Assembly (NCBI RefSeq): GCF_009740395.1
Contig: NZ_WOXT01000001.1
Coordinates: forward strand, 740,464-804,463
Length of the DNA stretch: 64,000 bases
Reading direction: 5' to 3'
Source: Noviluteimonas gilva
GTDB lineage: Bacteria; Pseudomonadota; Gammaproteobacteria; Xanthomonadales; Xanthomonadaceae
Part shown: piece after piece, positions 25,898 through 34,581 of the stretch
Position numbering within the stretch: the stretch's first letter is position 1
How the letters are laid out: every line of letters begins with the position of its first letter
Program-made: the position numbers and the translations under genes
The notes under the pieces: generated by a model
Databases searched by the model: none
Told to the model about the DNA's origin: nothing
Seen by the model: the letters and a program-made list of their open reading frames with translations, nothing else

Positions 25898-28233
25898 GCG
25901 ACGCCCCGCTGCGGCCGGGCGCGCGCATCGCGCTCGCCGCACTCTGGCTCGCGGTGCTGCTCGTCGCCGGCTGGGCGATCGCGCAACACCTCCAACTCAG
26001 CGGCGACCTGCGCAAGTTCATGCCGAGCGCGCGCACGCCCGAGCAGAAGCTGCTGATCGACGAACTCGGCGAAGGCCCGGGCTCGCGTTTGTTGCTCGTG
26101 ACATTGTCCGGCGCGCCCGATGCGGAAACGCTCGCCGCGCAATCGCGTGCCTTGCGCGCGACGCTGTCGAAGGACGCGCGCTTCACGTTGGTCGCCAATG
26201 GTGAAGGCGGCCTCGAAGCCTTCCCCGAACGCCTGCGTCCGTATCGTTATCTGCTCTCGCCGACGCTCGATACGCAGCGTTTCGACGCGGCGTTCCTGAC
26301 CGAACAAGTGCAATCGCGCGTCGCCGATCTCGGTTCGCCCGCTGCGAGTCTCGTCGAACCGCTGGTGCCGAGCGATCCGACGCTCGAAACGCTCGTGCTC
26401 GCCGAAACCTGGGAGCCGGCGACCGCGCCGCAACGCATCGAAGGCGTGTGGTTCGACCGCGCCGGCAAGCAGGCCTTGCTCGCGGTGCAAACGCGCGCGG
26501 CAGGTTTCGATCCGACGGGCCAGCGTGAAGCCGTCGATGCGATCCAGTCGGCGTACACCGCCGCAAAACAAGGCAAACCCGGCACGCTGTCGATGACCGG
26601 CCCGGGTGCGTTCTCCGTCGAAATCGGGGGACGCACGCAGGACGAAGCGAGCTGGATCGGCATGGTCGACACGATCGGCCTGCTCGTGCTGCTGTTCGTT
26701 GCGTATCGCAATTGGAAGATCCCGGTGCTCGGCGCGCTGCCGCTCGCGAGTGCGGGCCTCGCGGGCCTGGGCGCGGTCGCGTTGTTGTTCGATGGCGTGC
26801 ACGGGATCACCGTCGCGTTCGGCTTCACGCTGATCGGTGTCGCGCAGGATTATCCGATCCACTTCTTCAGCCACCAGCGCACGGGCGTGCGGCCGTATGC
26901 GAGCGTGCGCGCGCTGTGGCCGACGCTGGCGACGGGCGTGGTGTCCACCTGCATCGCGTATGCGACGTTCTTCGTCTCCGGTGTCGACGGGCTGGAGCAA
27001 CTCGCGGTGTTCACCATCGTCGGGCTCGGCACTGCGGCGCTCACGACGCGCGTGTTGTTGCCGGCACTCGTCGATCCCGACCTGCGCGATCCCGCGCAGT
27101 CGGCGCTGCTCGAACGCCTGCGCGCCTGGGTCGCGCGCCTGCCGCAGCCGCGCATCGCGATCTTCGTGCTCGCGCTCGTCGCCGCGGGCATCGCCGCGTT
27201 CGCGCCCGGCGCGTTCTGGCAGAACGATCTCTCGCGCCTGACGCCGGTGCCGGTCGACGCCCTCGCGCGCGATGCAAAGCTGCGACAGGAACTCGGCGCG
27301 CCCGACGTGCGTTACGTCATCGCGATCGAAGGCCGCGACGTCGAAGACGCCTTGCAACGCAGCGAACGTCTCGGCGCCGCGCTCGAACACGCCCGGGCGC
27401 AACACTGGCTCGCGGGCTTCGAACACGCCGCGCAATACCTGCCGAGCGCGCGCACGCAACGCGCGCGCCAGTCGAAACTGCCGGCGCCGCAGGACTTGCG
27501 CGCCGCACTCGATACGGCGGTCGCCGCTTCGCCGTTCCGCGCCGACGTGTTCGAACCCTTCCTGGCCGATGTCGAAACCGCGCGCCGCGCCGCACCGCTC
27601 GTGCCTGCCGATCTCGCCGGCACGCCGCTGCAGGTGCGCGTCGATGGCCTGTTGCGCGAACGCGATGGCCACGCGACCGCGCTGGTGTCGCTGATCGGGC
27701 TCGACGCGCCCGGCAAGGTCGCCGCACTCGCGCAACGCGAAGGCGCACGCCTCGTCGATCTCAAGGCCGCATCCGAATCGCTGGTCGTCGCCTATCGCGA
27801 ACGCGTGCTGTGGGCGCTGGGCCTCGCGGCGTTGCTGTTGATCGTCGCCGTGCGCGTCGCACTCGGTTCGTGGCATCGCGCGTGGCGCGTGCTCGCGCCG
27901 ATGGCGGTGACGACGCTGGTGATCCTTGCCGCGCTGCGCATTGCGGGCGTCGAGCTCACGCTGTTCCATCTGGTCGCGTTGATCCTCGCCGCGGGCCTGG
28001 GCCTGGACTACGCGCTGTTCTTCGAACACGCGGGCGACGATCGCGAAGAGCAATTGCGCACCCTGCACGCGTTGCTCGTCTGCAGCGCGATGACGTTGTT
28101 GGTGTTCGCGCTGCTCGGGCTCTCGTCGATCCCGGTGCTGCGCGCGATCGGCGTGACGGTGACACTCGGCGTCGTCTCGAACTTCATACTCGGGTTGCTG
28201 ATCGCACGCCACCCGCACAGGGAAGACGCATGA
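25894..28233 (+). CDS. MMPL/RND family exporter of the pigment cluster
   Basis: A 779-residue protein with two six-helix blocks (about residues 245-425 and 625-775), each preceded by a helix and a large periplasmic domain, the layout of MMPL transporters. Characteristic pieces are GFTLIGVAQDYPIHFF, where Asp probably relays protons, and AAGLGLDYALFFEH in the second half. It probably moves the aryl polyene or its lipid precursor across the inner membrane and hands it to the LolA-like carrier. It overlaps both neighbours by four bases. Confidence 0.9.
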   Translation: MSDAPLRPGARIALAALWLAVLLVAGWAIAQHLQLSGDLRKFMPSARTPEQKLLIDELGEGPGSRLLLVTLSGAPDAETLAAQSRALRATLSKDARFTLVANGEGGLEAFPERLRPYRYLLSPTLDTQRFDAAFLTEQVQSRVADLGSPAASLVEPLVPSDPTLETLVLAETWEPATAPQRIEGVWFDRAGKQALLAVQTRAAGFDPTGQREAVDAIQSAYTAAKQGKPGTLSMTGPGAFSVEIGGRTQDEASWIGMVDTIGLLVLLFVAYRNWKIPVLGALPLASAGLAGLGAVALLFDGVHGITVAFGFTLIGVAQDYPIHFFSHQRTGVRPYASVRALWPTLATGVVSTCIAYATFFVSGVDGLEQLAVFTIVGLGTAALTTRVLLPALVDPDLRDPAQSALLERLRAWVARLPQPRIAIFVLALVAAGIAAFAPGAFWQNDLSRLTPVPVDALARDAKLRQELGAPDVRYVIAIEGRDVEDALQRSERLGAALEHARAQHWLAGFEHAAQYLPSARTQRARQSKLPAPQDLRAALDTAVAASPFRADVFEPFLADVETARRAAPLVPADLAGTPLQVRVDGLLRERDGHATALVSLIGLDAPGKVAALAQREGARLVDLKAASESLVVAYRERVLWALGLAALLLIVAVRVALGSWHRAWRVLAPMAVTTLVILAALRIAGVELTLFHLVALILAAGLGLDYALFFEHAGDDREEQLRTLHALLVCSAMTLLVFALLGLSSIPVLRAIGVTVTLGVVSNFILGLLIARHPHREDA

Positions 28234-28673
28234 TCGACCGCGCCGTCATCGAATCGCTCGTGCCGCACGCCGGCGCGATGTGCCTGTGGGACGAAGTCGT
28301 CGCGTGGGATGCGCAACGCATCCGCTTGCGCAGCAACGGTCATCGCGATCCCGCGCATCCGCTGCGCAGCCACGGCCAATTGCGCGCGATCCACCTCTGC
28401 GAATACGGCGCGCAGGCGATGGCCGTGCATGGCGGCCTGATCGCGCGCGAAGCAGGCGCGACGGCGCCTCCCGGCATGCTCGTCGCGCTCCGCGGCGTCG
28501 ACCTCCAATGCACGCGCATCGACGATCTCCCCGGCCAACTCGAATGCGAGGCCGAGGTCCTGGTCGCAGGCGAAGGCGCGCAGCAGTATCGTTTCACTCT
28601 TCGCCACGACGGCACGGTGCTGGCCGAAGGCCGCGCGGCCGTGATGCTGCAGCCACAGGAGAAACCGGCATGA
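28230..28673 (+). CDS. ApeP-like 3-hydroxyacyl-ACP dehydratase (second hot-dog dehydratase)
   Basis: A 147-residue hot-dog protein with the opening LVPHAGAMCLWDEVVAWD, typical of ApeP/COG4706 dehydratases, followed by LRAIHLCEYGAQAMAVHGG. ApeP works with a smaller ApeI-like partner in studied aryl polyene synthases; here that would be the product of 24017-24313. ATGA overlaps at both ends tie it to the exporter and the ketoreductase. Confidence 0.87.
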   Translation: MIDRAVIESLVPHAGAMCLWDEVVAWDAQRIRLRSNGHRDPAHPLRSHGQLRAIHLCEYGAQAMAVHGGLIAREAGATAPPGMLVALRGVDLQCTRIDDLPGQLECEAEVLVAGEGAQQYRFTLRHDGTVLAEGRAAVMLQPQEKPA

Positions 28674-29395
28674 CCCAGCGACGCGCGCTCGTGACCGGCG
28701 GCAGCGGCGACATCGGCGGCGCGATCTGCCGCCAGCTCGCGGCCGATGGCCTGCATGTCATCGTGCATGCGAATGGCAACCTCGCGCGCGCGCAGAGCGT
28801 CGTCGCCGACATCCAGAAGGACGGCGGCAGCGCGCAGGCGATCGCCTTCGACGTCGCCGATGGTGAGGCGACGCGCACCGCCATCGATACGTTGCTCGCC
28901 GACGGTCCGATCCAGGTCATCGTCAACAACGCCGGCATCCACGACGACGCGCCGATGGCCGGCATGTCGGCCGAACAATGGAAGCGCGTCGTCGACGTCT
29001 CGCTGCACGGGTTCTTCCACGTGACCCAACCGCTGCTGCTGCCGATGGCGCGCACGCGCTGGGGCCGCGTGGTGAGCGTGTCCTCCGTCGCCGCCGTGCT
29101 CGGCAACCGTGGCCAGACCAATTACGCCGCGGCGAAGGCCGCGCTGCACGGCGCGAGCAAGTCGCTGGCGCGCGAGATGGCGAGCCGTGGTATCACCGTG
29201 AATGTTGTTGCCCCCGGCGTCGTGCAGGGCGCGATGGCCGATGCGAGCTTCCCGCCCGAGTTGGTGAAGCAGATGGTGCCCGCGGGCCGCGCTGCGCGAC
29301 CCGAGGAAGTGGCGGCGCTCGTGCGCTTCTTGTGTACGGACGCGGCGAGTTACGTCAACGGCCAGGTGATCGGCGTCGACGGCGGAATGACCTGA
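28670..29395 (+). CDS. 3-oxoacyl-ACP reductase (FabG-like, SDR family)
   Basis: A 241-residue short-chain dehydrogenase. The nucleotide-binding loop GGSGDIGG is near residue 10, NNAG near residue 86, and the catalytic Ser and YxxxK are in VSSVAAVLG and NYAAAKAAL; VDGGMT closes the protein. In this operon it should reduce the beta-keto group after each ketosynthase step. Housekeeping fatty-acid FabG is the alternative, but the overlap with the dehydratase gene places it in the pigment pathway. Confidence 0.9.
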   Translation: MTQRRALVTGGSGDIGGAICRQLAADGLHVIVHANGNLARAQSVVADIQKDGGSAQAIAFDVADGEATRTAIDTLLADGPIQVIVNNAGIHDDAPMAGMSAEQWKRVVDVSLHGFFHVTQPLLLPMARTRWGRVVSVSSVAAVLGNRGQTNYAAAKAALHGASKSLAREMASRGITVNVVAPGVVQGAMADASFPPELVKQMVPAGRAARPEEVAALVRFLCTDAASYVNGQVIGVDGGMT

Positions 29396-29457
29396 CGGTT
29401 ATCCTGCGCGCGCCGACAGGGGTGTCGGCACTCAACTCAGCCAGGGGAATTCACCGC

Positions 29458-30066
29458 ATGATCCGCAAGTTGCGCCTGTTCGCGCTGCTGTCGCTGTTGT
29501 TCGCGTCCACGTTCGCGTTCGCAGCCGAAACCGGCAAGCACGCCGAAAACCAATCGCCCGTTCCCGCCGAAGGCAAGGCGCTCGTCGTCTTCGTGCGTTC
29601 TTCGTTCGTCGGCAACAACATCAGCGCGTCGGTCTACGAAGCGCCCGATGGCGAGACGAAGTTCATCGGCATCGTCCAGAACAAGCAGAAGGTGGCCTAC
29701 CAGGCCGAGCCGGGCGTCCACCGTTTCATGGTGATCGCCGAGAACGCCGACTTCGTCGACGCCACGCTCGAAGCCGGCAAGACCTACTACATCCTCGTCA
29801 GCCCGCGCATGGGCGCGTGGAAGGCGCGTTTCTCGCTGCTGCCGATCCACCCGGACGCGAAGGCCGAATACAGCACGCAGAGCGCCGACTTCAAGAAGTG
29901 GATGGAGAAGACGAACTTCGTGGAAGTCACGCCGTCGAACCAGGCCTGGTACGAAAAGCACAAGGCCGACATCGAAGAGAAGAAGGCCGACTACCTGAAG
30001 AAGTGGACCGTCATGCTGCCGCAGGACAAGGCGGTGCTCACGATCAAGCCCGAAGACGGCGTTTGA
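29458..30066 (+). CDS. Exported DUF2846-like protein
   Basis: A 202-residue protein with a signal peptide (MIRKLRLFALLSLLFASTFA, cleavage after FAFA). The mature part resembles DUF2846 proteins: KALVVFVRSSFVGNN, PGVHRFMVIAEN and LEAGKTYYILVSP. Its tail is rich in Lys and Glu and looks helical. AGGGGAA lies 8 nt before the ATG. It follows the reductase gene by 62 bp and may be the end of that operon or an independent gene. No function can be assigned. Confidence 0.75.
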   Translation: MIRKLRLFALLSLLFASTFAFAAETGKHAENQSPVPAEGKALVVFVRSSFVGNNISASVYEAPDGETKFIGIVQNKQKVAYQAEPGVHRFMVIAENADFVDATLEAGKTYYILVSPRMGAWKARFSLLPIHPDAKAEYSTQSADFKKWMEKTNFVEVTPSNQAWYEKHKADIEEKKADYLKKWTVMLPQDKAVLTIKPEDGV

Positions 30067-30067
30067 T

Positions 30068-31315
30068 CTAAGCGCGCGACGACGCCGGATCGACCAGATC
30101 CGGCGATCGTCCCGCGAACCACGTCAGCAGCGGGCTCGTCATCACCGTGGTCACCAGCGCCATCACGAGCAGCATGGTGAACAGCGACGGCCCGATCAGG
30201 CCGGCATCCAGGCCGACCTTCATCACGATCAGTTCCATCAGGCCGCGCGCGTTCATCAGCGCGCCCGTCGCGAAACTCTCGCGCCAGCCGTAACCCGCCA
30301 CGCGCGCACCCGCCGCGCCACCGGCCATCTTTCCCGCGATCGCGGCGAACAACACCAGCAGCAACGCGCCCAGGCCCGTGCCGACGAACGCATCGGGCGT
30401 CGTGTTCAATCCCGCCAGCGCGAAGAAGATCGGCATCAGCAACACGATGGCGATGTATTCCAGGCGTTCGACGAGGCAACGCAGCAGGCGATCGTCGCGC
30501 GGCAGGCACGCGCCGAACAGGAACGCACCGAACACCGCGTGCAGGCCCAACCATTCGGTGAGCCCTGCGCAGCCGAGCGCGCCGAGCAACAGCGCCGCGA
30601 GCAACATCTGCGACGGCTCGCCGGACGGCGCGAAGCGCCGCATCAGCCACGCATACAACGGACGCAGCACGCCGAACACGAGCGCCAACAACGCGACGGT
30701 GCCGATGGTCGTGCGCAGCAGCCCCGACGTGCCGTCGCCGACGCCCGCAAGCGCGACGACCACGGCCAGCATCACCCACGCGAACACATCCGCGATCGCC
30801 GCCGAACTCAGCGCGAGCCGCCCGATGCGCGTCTGCGTCAATCCGCGATCCTTGAGGATGCGCGCCATCACCGGGAAGGCGGTGATCGACAGCGCCGCCG
30901 CCATGAACAACGCGAACGGCCAGAACGCCACGCCCGCGGGTGCGAGCGGATACACCACCGGCGAGATCGCCAGGCCCGCGCCCATCGGCAGCAATACGCC
31001 GAGCACGCCGACCCAACCGGCAGCCTTCACCTGCGCGCGCACGCCGTCGGGTGCGCGCAACTCGGCGCCGACGATGAACATGAAGAGCACCAGGCCCACC
31101 GTCGACAACGCGGACAGGCCACCGAGCGAGTCCTTCGCGAACAGTTGCGCATGCAGGTCGGGCGCGACCGCACCGAACACGATCGGCCCGAGCAGCAGGC
31201 CCGCCGCCATTTCGCCGATCACCGCCGGCTGGCCAAAATACTTCAGCAACAGCCCGCATCCGCGCGCTGCCGCCAGGATGATCACGAGCTGCAACATCAG
31301 GATCGAATGGCTCAC
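30068..31315 (-). CDS. CPA2-type cation:proton antiporter at the end of a pigment operon
   Basis: A 415-residue membrane protein with about 12 helices and the CPA2 core: GQPAVIGEMAAGLLLGPIVF, ITAFPVMARILKDRGL, then SSAAIADVFAWVMLA, whose Asp is the likely ion-binding residue. There is no TrkA-N domain. The GTG start overlaps the stop of the halogenase-like gene (GTGA), so it belongs to the ketosynthase operon. Why an antiporter is made with the pigment genes is unknown; supplying or using the proton gradient for export is one guess. Confidence 0.88.
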   Translation of the reverse strand: MSHSILMLQLVIILAAARGCGLLLKYFGQPAVIGEMAAGLLLGPIVFGAVAPDLHAQLFAKDSLGGLSALSTVGLVLFMFIVGAELRAPDGVRAQVKAAGWVGVLGVLLPMGAGLAISPVVYPLAPAGVAFWPFALFMAAALSITAFPVMARILKDRGLTQTRIGRLALSSAAIADVFAWVMLAVVVALAGVGDGTSGLLRTTIGTVALLALVFGVLRPLYAWLMRRFAPSGEPSQMLLAALLLGALGCAGLTEWLGLHAVFGAFLFGACLPRDDRLLRCLVERLEYIAIVLLMPIFFALAGLNTTPDAFVGTGLGALLLVLFAAIAGKMAGGAAGARVAGYGWRESFATGALMNARGLMELIVMKVGLDAGLIGPSLFTMLLVMALVTTVMTSPLLTWFAGRSPDLVDPASSRA

Positions 31316-32979
31316 GGTGCGAGCGCCTCGGCGGGTTGGTGGATGTCGGACGTGGTGGCCATGCGCGCATACCACGCGTCATCGAGGCACGGCATCGGCG
31401 GGCCATCGTCGCGGAACGCGGCAAGCTGCGCATCGAGCCCATGATCGTCGATGTCCGGATGCGTGCGACGCGCTTCGTCGAGCATCTCCGCGGCGAGCCA
31501 GCGCATGCGCACGACGTTCGCACGCAGGCGCGCGTCGAACTGCGCATCGTCGAGCGGGTCGTTGAGCGCGCGATTCATCTCGTGGAACCAGTCGATGTTC
31601 CACTGATTGAGGAAGCGACGGTCGGGCACCAGCGGCCCGGTGTTGCGCTCGCCCCATTCGCGCAGCAAGGCCTGCATCGACAGGTTCAGATCGCGGCCCT
31701 GGGTGAACGCATCGCGCAAACGCCCGAGCAGCGGGATCGCCGTGAGCCGCTGGTTGAAGAACACCGGCGCCAGCAACGCCCAGTAATACGTGTAATCCCA
31801 GATCACCTTGAGCGGCATGACCTGCGCATCGCCGAACAAGGGGTACTGATCCTGGTAGAGCGTCAGCGTGTTTTCGTAGAACGAGACATACAGCTGCTCG
31901 TAGATCGACGCATACGGCGCGACCGGTTGGCCCGCGCGGTCCTTCTCGATGAGATCGACGATGAAGGTGTTGCTCATCGCGATGAAGTCGCTGCCCGGCG
32001 AATAGAACGGATCGAGGAACAGGCCGGCTTCGCCCGTGAGCGCCCAGCGATCGCCCGAGAACACCTGCTTGCAGCCGTAGGAGAAGTGGCGGAAGAACAG
32101 GAAGTCCTGCAACGCGTGCTCGGGCTTGTCGACCGATTGCGCGACGCCCGGCTGATGCGTGCGCAACCAGTCCATCGCCTTGGCGTGCGTGTTCATCGTG
32201 TCGAGCGGATGCATCTTCGCGTCGCACACGATGCCCAGCGAATGCGAATTCGACGCCAACGGGATCAGCCAGAACCAATAGCCCGGGCCGCACATGTGGT
32301 TGGTCGAGCGCCAGCGCGCCGGCGGATTGCAGCGACCGAGCCACGCCGGATCGTCGGACCATTGCTGCGGTTCGATGTAACCGTCCACGCGCCACCACAC
32401 CGCATTCGCGTCGTGGTCGTTCGGCTGCGCGAGATCGAGCTTGCGCTTGATCAGGCCGGCGCGGCCCGCGGCGTCGACCACCCAGCGCGAAGACATCGTG
32501 TGCGACGCACCGCCGCGATCGAAACCGACGGTGTGCGGCGCATCGTCCTTCGACAGCTCGATCGTGCGCACCGTCGAACCATCCAGGAATTTCACGCCGA
32601 GCGCGCGGGCCTGTTCGCCGAGGAAATTTTCGAAACGCCCGCGGTCGAGCTGCCACGACGGCGTCGGCAACAACTCGCTGACGCCGAGCTCGGTGCACTG
32701 GTCGAGGTCTTCGCGGCCTTCGCTGAAGAAGAAGCGGAAGCCGAACTTGCGCAGTTGCTGCGTTTCCAGGTGGTCGCGGAATCCCAGGACGTCGGCGAAG
32801 TAATGCGCGCCGATCTCCACCGTCGATTCGCCGACCTTGAACGCCGCCTCTCGCACCGGATGCGTGCGTCGTTCGAGCACGGTCACCGTGAGCGAGGGGT
32901 CGCGTTGCCGCAACTGGATCGCGAGGGTCAGGCCGGCGAGGCCACCTCCAAGGATGACGACGTCGGCCTGCGCGCTCAT
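31312..32979 (-). CDS. FAD-dependent halogenase-like oxidoreductase 2
   Basis: A 555-residue flavoprotein with the FAD loop LGGGLAGLTLA, then KVGESTVEIGAHYF. Halogenase features are Lys78 in LRKFGFRF (position of the lysine that binds hypohalite in tryptophan halogenases), WFWLIP (235-240) and FLDPFYSPG (321-329). The C-terminal 200 residues are extra compared with simple monooxygenases and contain a Trp/Tyr-rich stretch. Xanthomonadins are brominated aryl polyenes, so a ring or chain halogenase is plausible; an oxygenase role remains possible. It overlaps both the glycosyltransferase and the antiporter genes by four bases. Confidence 0.82.
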   Translation of the reverse strand: MSAQADVVILGGGLAGLTLAIQLRQRDPSLTVTVLERRTHPVREAAFKVGESTVEIGAHYFADVLGFRDHLETQQLRKFGFRFFFSEGREDLDQCTELGVSELLPTPSWQLDRGRFENFLGEQARALGVKFLDGSTVRTIELSKDDAPHTVGFDRGGASHTMSSRWVVDAAGRAGLIKRKLDLAQPNDHDANAVWWRVDGYIEPQQWSDDPAWLGRCNPPARWRSTNHMCGPGYWFWLIPLASNSHSLGIVCDAKMHPLDTMNTHAKAMDWLRTHQPGVAQSVDKPEHALQDFLFFRHFSYGCKQVFSGDRWALTGEAGLFLDPFYSPGSDFIAMSNTFIVDLIEKDRAGQPVAPYASIYEQLYVSFYENTLTLYQDQYPLFGDAQVMPLKVIWDYTYYWALLAPVFFNQRLTAIPLLGRLRDAFTQGRDLNLSMQALLREWGERNTGPLVPDRRFLNQWNIDWFHEMNRALNDPLDDAQFDARLRANVVRMRWLAAEMLDEARRTHPDIDDHGLDAQLAAFRDDGPPMPCLDDAWYARMATTSDIHQPAEALAP

Positions 32980-33803
32980 GGGCGTTCCTGCAAGGATTGC
33001 AATGGAGAACCGGGTGCAGCGAACTCGCCCGTCGGATCATGGATGACCGGCGGATGGGCGCGCGTGCGGCGATATTCGGTGATGACGTTGCCGTACCGCA
33101 CGATCTGCGCGGTGACGTGCGAGGTGATGCGCCACAGATCGCGCAAGGGGCGGAAGTGGCTCTTGCGGAATTGCGCCGCGGCGCCCGGGCCCTGGTAGCG
33201 CGATTCGATCGGTACCGACACCACGCGCACGCCGAGGGCGCGCGCGGCGGAAATCAGGATCTGCGCTTCGAACACGAAGTCTTCGCCCGGCACGTCGTCG
33301 AGCGCGCAGACGTTCGCCGGATAGAACCGCTGGCCGCTCTGCGTATCGCAGATGCGATAGCCGCAGCCCCAGGAGATGCCCCAGTCGCCGAAGTCGTTCG
33401 CCAGGTGGCGATGCGCCGGCTGCTGCGCGCGCTTGCGCAGGCGCGAGCCGATGATCAGCGCGCCCGGATGCAGGTGCGCGGCTTCGAGCAGACGCGGAAT
33501 GTCGTCGGCGTGGTGTTGCCCGTCGCCATCCATCGTGAGCACGCCGTCGAAACCGCGACGCAGGGCTTCGGCGAACCCTTCGCGCAAGGACGCGCCCTTG
33601 CCCTGGCGTTGTTCGTGGCGCAGCAGGACGATCGGCAGGTCGCGCACGCAATCGGACGTGCCGTCGTCGGAGCCATCGTCGATCACGAGCACGTTCGGGC
33701 AATGCGCGAGCGCGCCTTCGACGACTTCGCGGATGCGCAGCGATTCGTTGAGCGCCGGAATGACGACGCAGGTGCGGCGGGCGAGGTCGGTCATGTCAGC
33801 CAT
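32976..33803 (-). CDS. Family 2 glycosyltransferase of the pigment cluster
   Basis: A 275-residue GT-A glycosyltransferase without membrane segments. It opens with TCVVIPALNESLRIREVV, has VIDDGSDDGT and the metal-binding MDGDGQHHADDI (about residues 88-99), and ends with a polar tail. Dolichol-phosphate-mannose-synthase-like enzymes of this type appear in aryl polyene clusters and may glycosylate the pigment or its lipid anchor. I chose the ATG at 33801-33803, which overlaps the upstream gene by 8 bp and has AGGTGGG upstream; the ATG at 33792-33794 is the alternative. Confidence 0.87.
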   Translation of the reverse strand: MADMTDLARRTCVVIPALNESLRIREVVEGALAHCPNVLVIDDGSDDGTSDCVRDLPIVLLRHEQRQGKGASLREGFAEALRRGFDGVLTMDGDGQHHADDIPRLLEAAHLHPGALIIGSRLRKRAQQPAHRHLANDFGDWGISWGCGYRICDTQSGQRFYPANVCALDDVPGEDFVFEAQILISAARALGVRVVSVPIESRYQGPGAAAQFRKSHFRPLRDLWRITSHVTAQIVRYGNVITEYRRTRAHPPVIHDPTGEFAAPGSPLQSLQERP

Positions 33804-34581
33804 GCGCGATGCCCACCTGCAGCGTGCGGCCGCGTCCGGCGAACAGGTGCGCCTCCGAACGCGCACCGGCCAAGGCGTCGAACAAAGGGAGCATCTGCGC
33901 CATCGCGTTACCGCCGGCGATGCCGGACAGTCGCGCGTCGTTGGCGGGCGTGGCGCCCGTTCGCATCGTGACTTCGATGCGCGGCGCATCCGCCCTGGGC
34001 GTGCGCGACAACACGAGCGCACCACCAAGCAGGCCGGTGCTGTTGCAGATCGACAGCAAGGGGCCCGCGGCGCCGCCGTCGTAACCGACCAGCAGCACGG
34101 CTTCTTCGCCGGCGGCCAATTGCACCAGCGCTTCGACCAGGCCTTCGGCGAAGCTCGCCTCGTGCGCGCTGATCGCCGTCGTCGCTTCGGTGCAGCCCGC
34201 GCCGATGGTCCAGTAACCGGCGGCCGCGTTGTGCACCGAGTTGTGGAAGCGCGTGGGCGAGATCGAACGCGGATCGGCAGCGAGCGTCGTACACATGTAA
34301 TCGGTGATGCCCAGGTCGCCGTGCGTGGAGGCGAACACCGAGGGCAACGCGCGCGGATCACGGCCGGCGTCGGTGCAGGCCGCAAGCGCGACTTCCAGCG
34401 CGACCGCGACCGTCTCCGGCGCGCGGCGCCGCTCGTTGGGCGCGAGCAATTGCGGCGAAGGACGCGCAGGCGCGCCTTCGGGCAGGGCGCCGTCGCGCAC
34501 GAACGCGCGTGCAGCGGCCCAATCCGGCAGGCCGTTGCTCCAGAAGCCGATGCCCTCGACGGTGGCCGACAGCGTGGTCAT
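33796..34581 (-). CDS. Short beta-ketoacyl synthase-like protein (chain-length-factor type)
   Basis: A 261-residue protein with only the N-terminal half of a thiolase-fold ketosynthase. The segment TIGAGCTEATTAIS aligns with the catalytic-cysteine loop of the neighbouring full-length enzyme and keeps the cysteine, but the half that carries the two catalytic histidines is missing. Such short proteins are annotated as chain-length factors in aryl polyene clusters and probably pair with the full ketosynthase next door. It overlaps that gene and the glycosyltransferase gene. Confidence 0.8.
   Translation of the reverse strand: MTTLSATVEGIGFWSNGLPDWAAARAFVRDGALPEGAPARPSPQLLAPNERRRAPETVAVALEVALAACTDAGRDPRALPSVFASTHGDLGITDYMCTTLAADPRSISPTRFHNSVHNAAAGYWTIGAGCTEATTAISAHEASFAEGLVEALVQLAAGEEAVLLVGYDGGAAGPLLSICNSTGLLGGALVLSRTPRADAPRIEVTMRTGATPANDARLSGIAGGNAMAQMLPLFDALAGARSEAHLFAGRGRTLQVGIAHG

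Noticed and set aside
25657-28218. A long minus-strand open frame opposite the MMPL gene.
   Set aside because: Arg/Glu/Gln-rich, no motif, and the plus strand carries a complete transporter.
29015-29035. CACGTG-containing stretches as parS sites near parAB.
   Set aside because: The flanks do not match the 16-bp parS palindrome here or at 50884.
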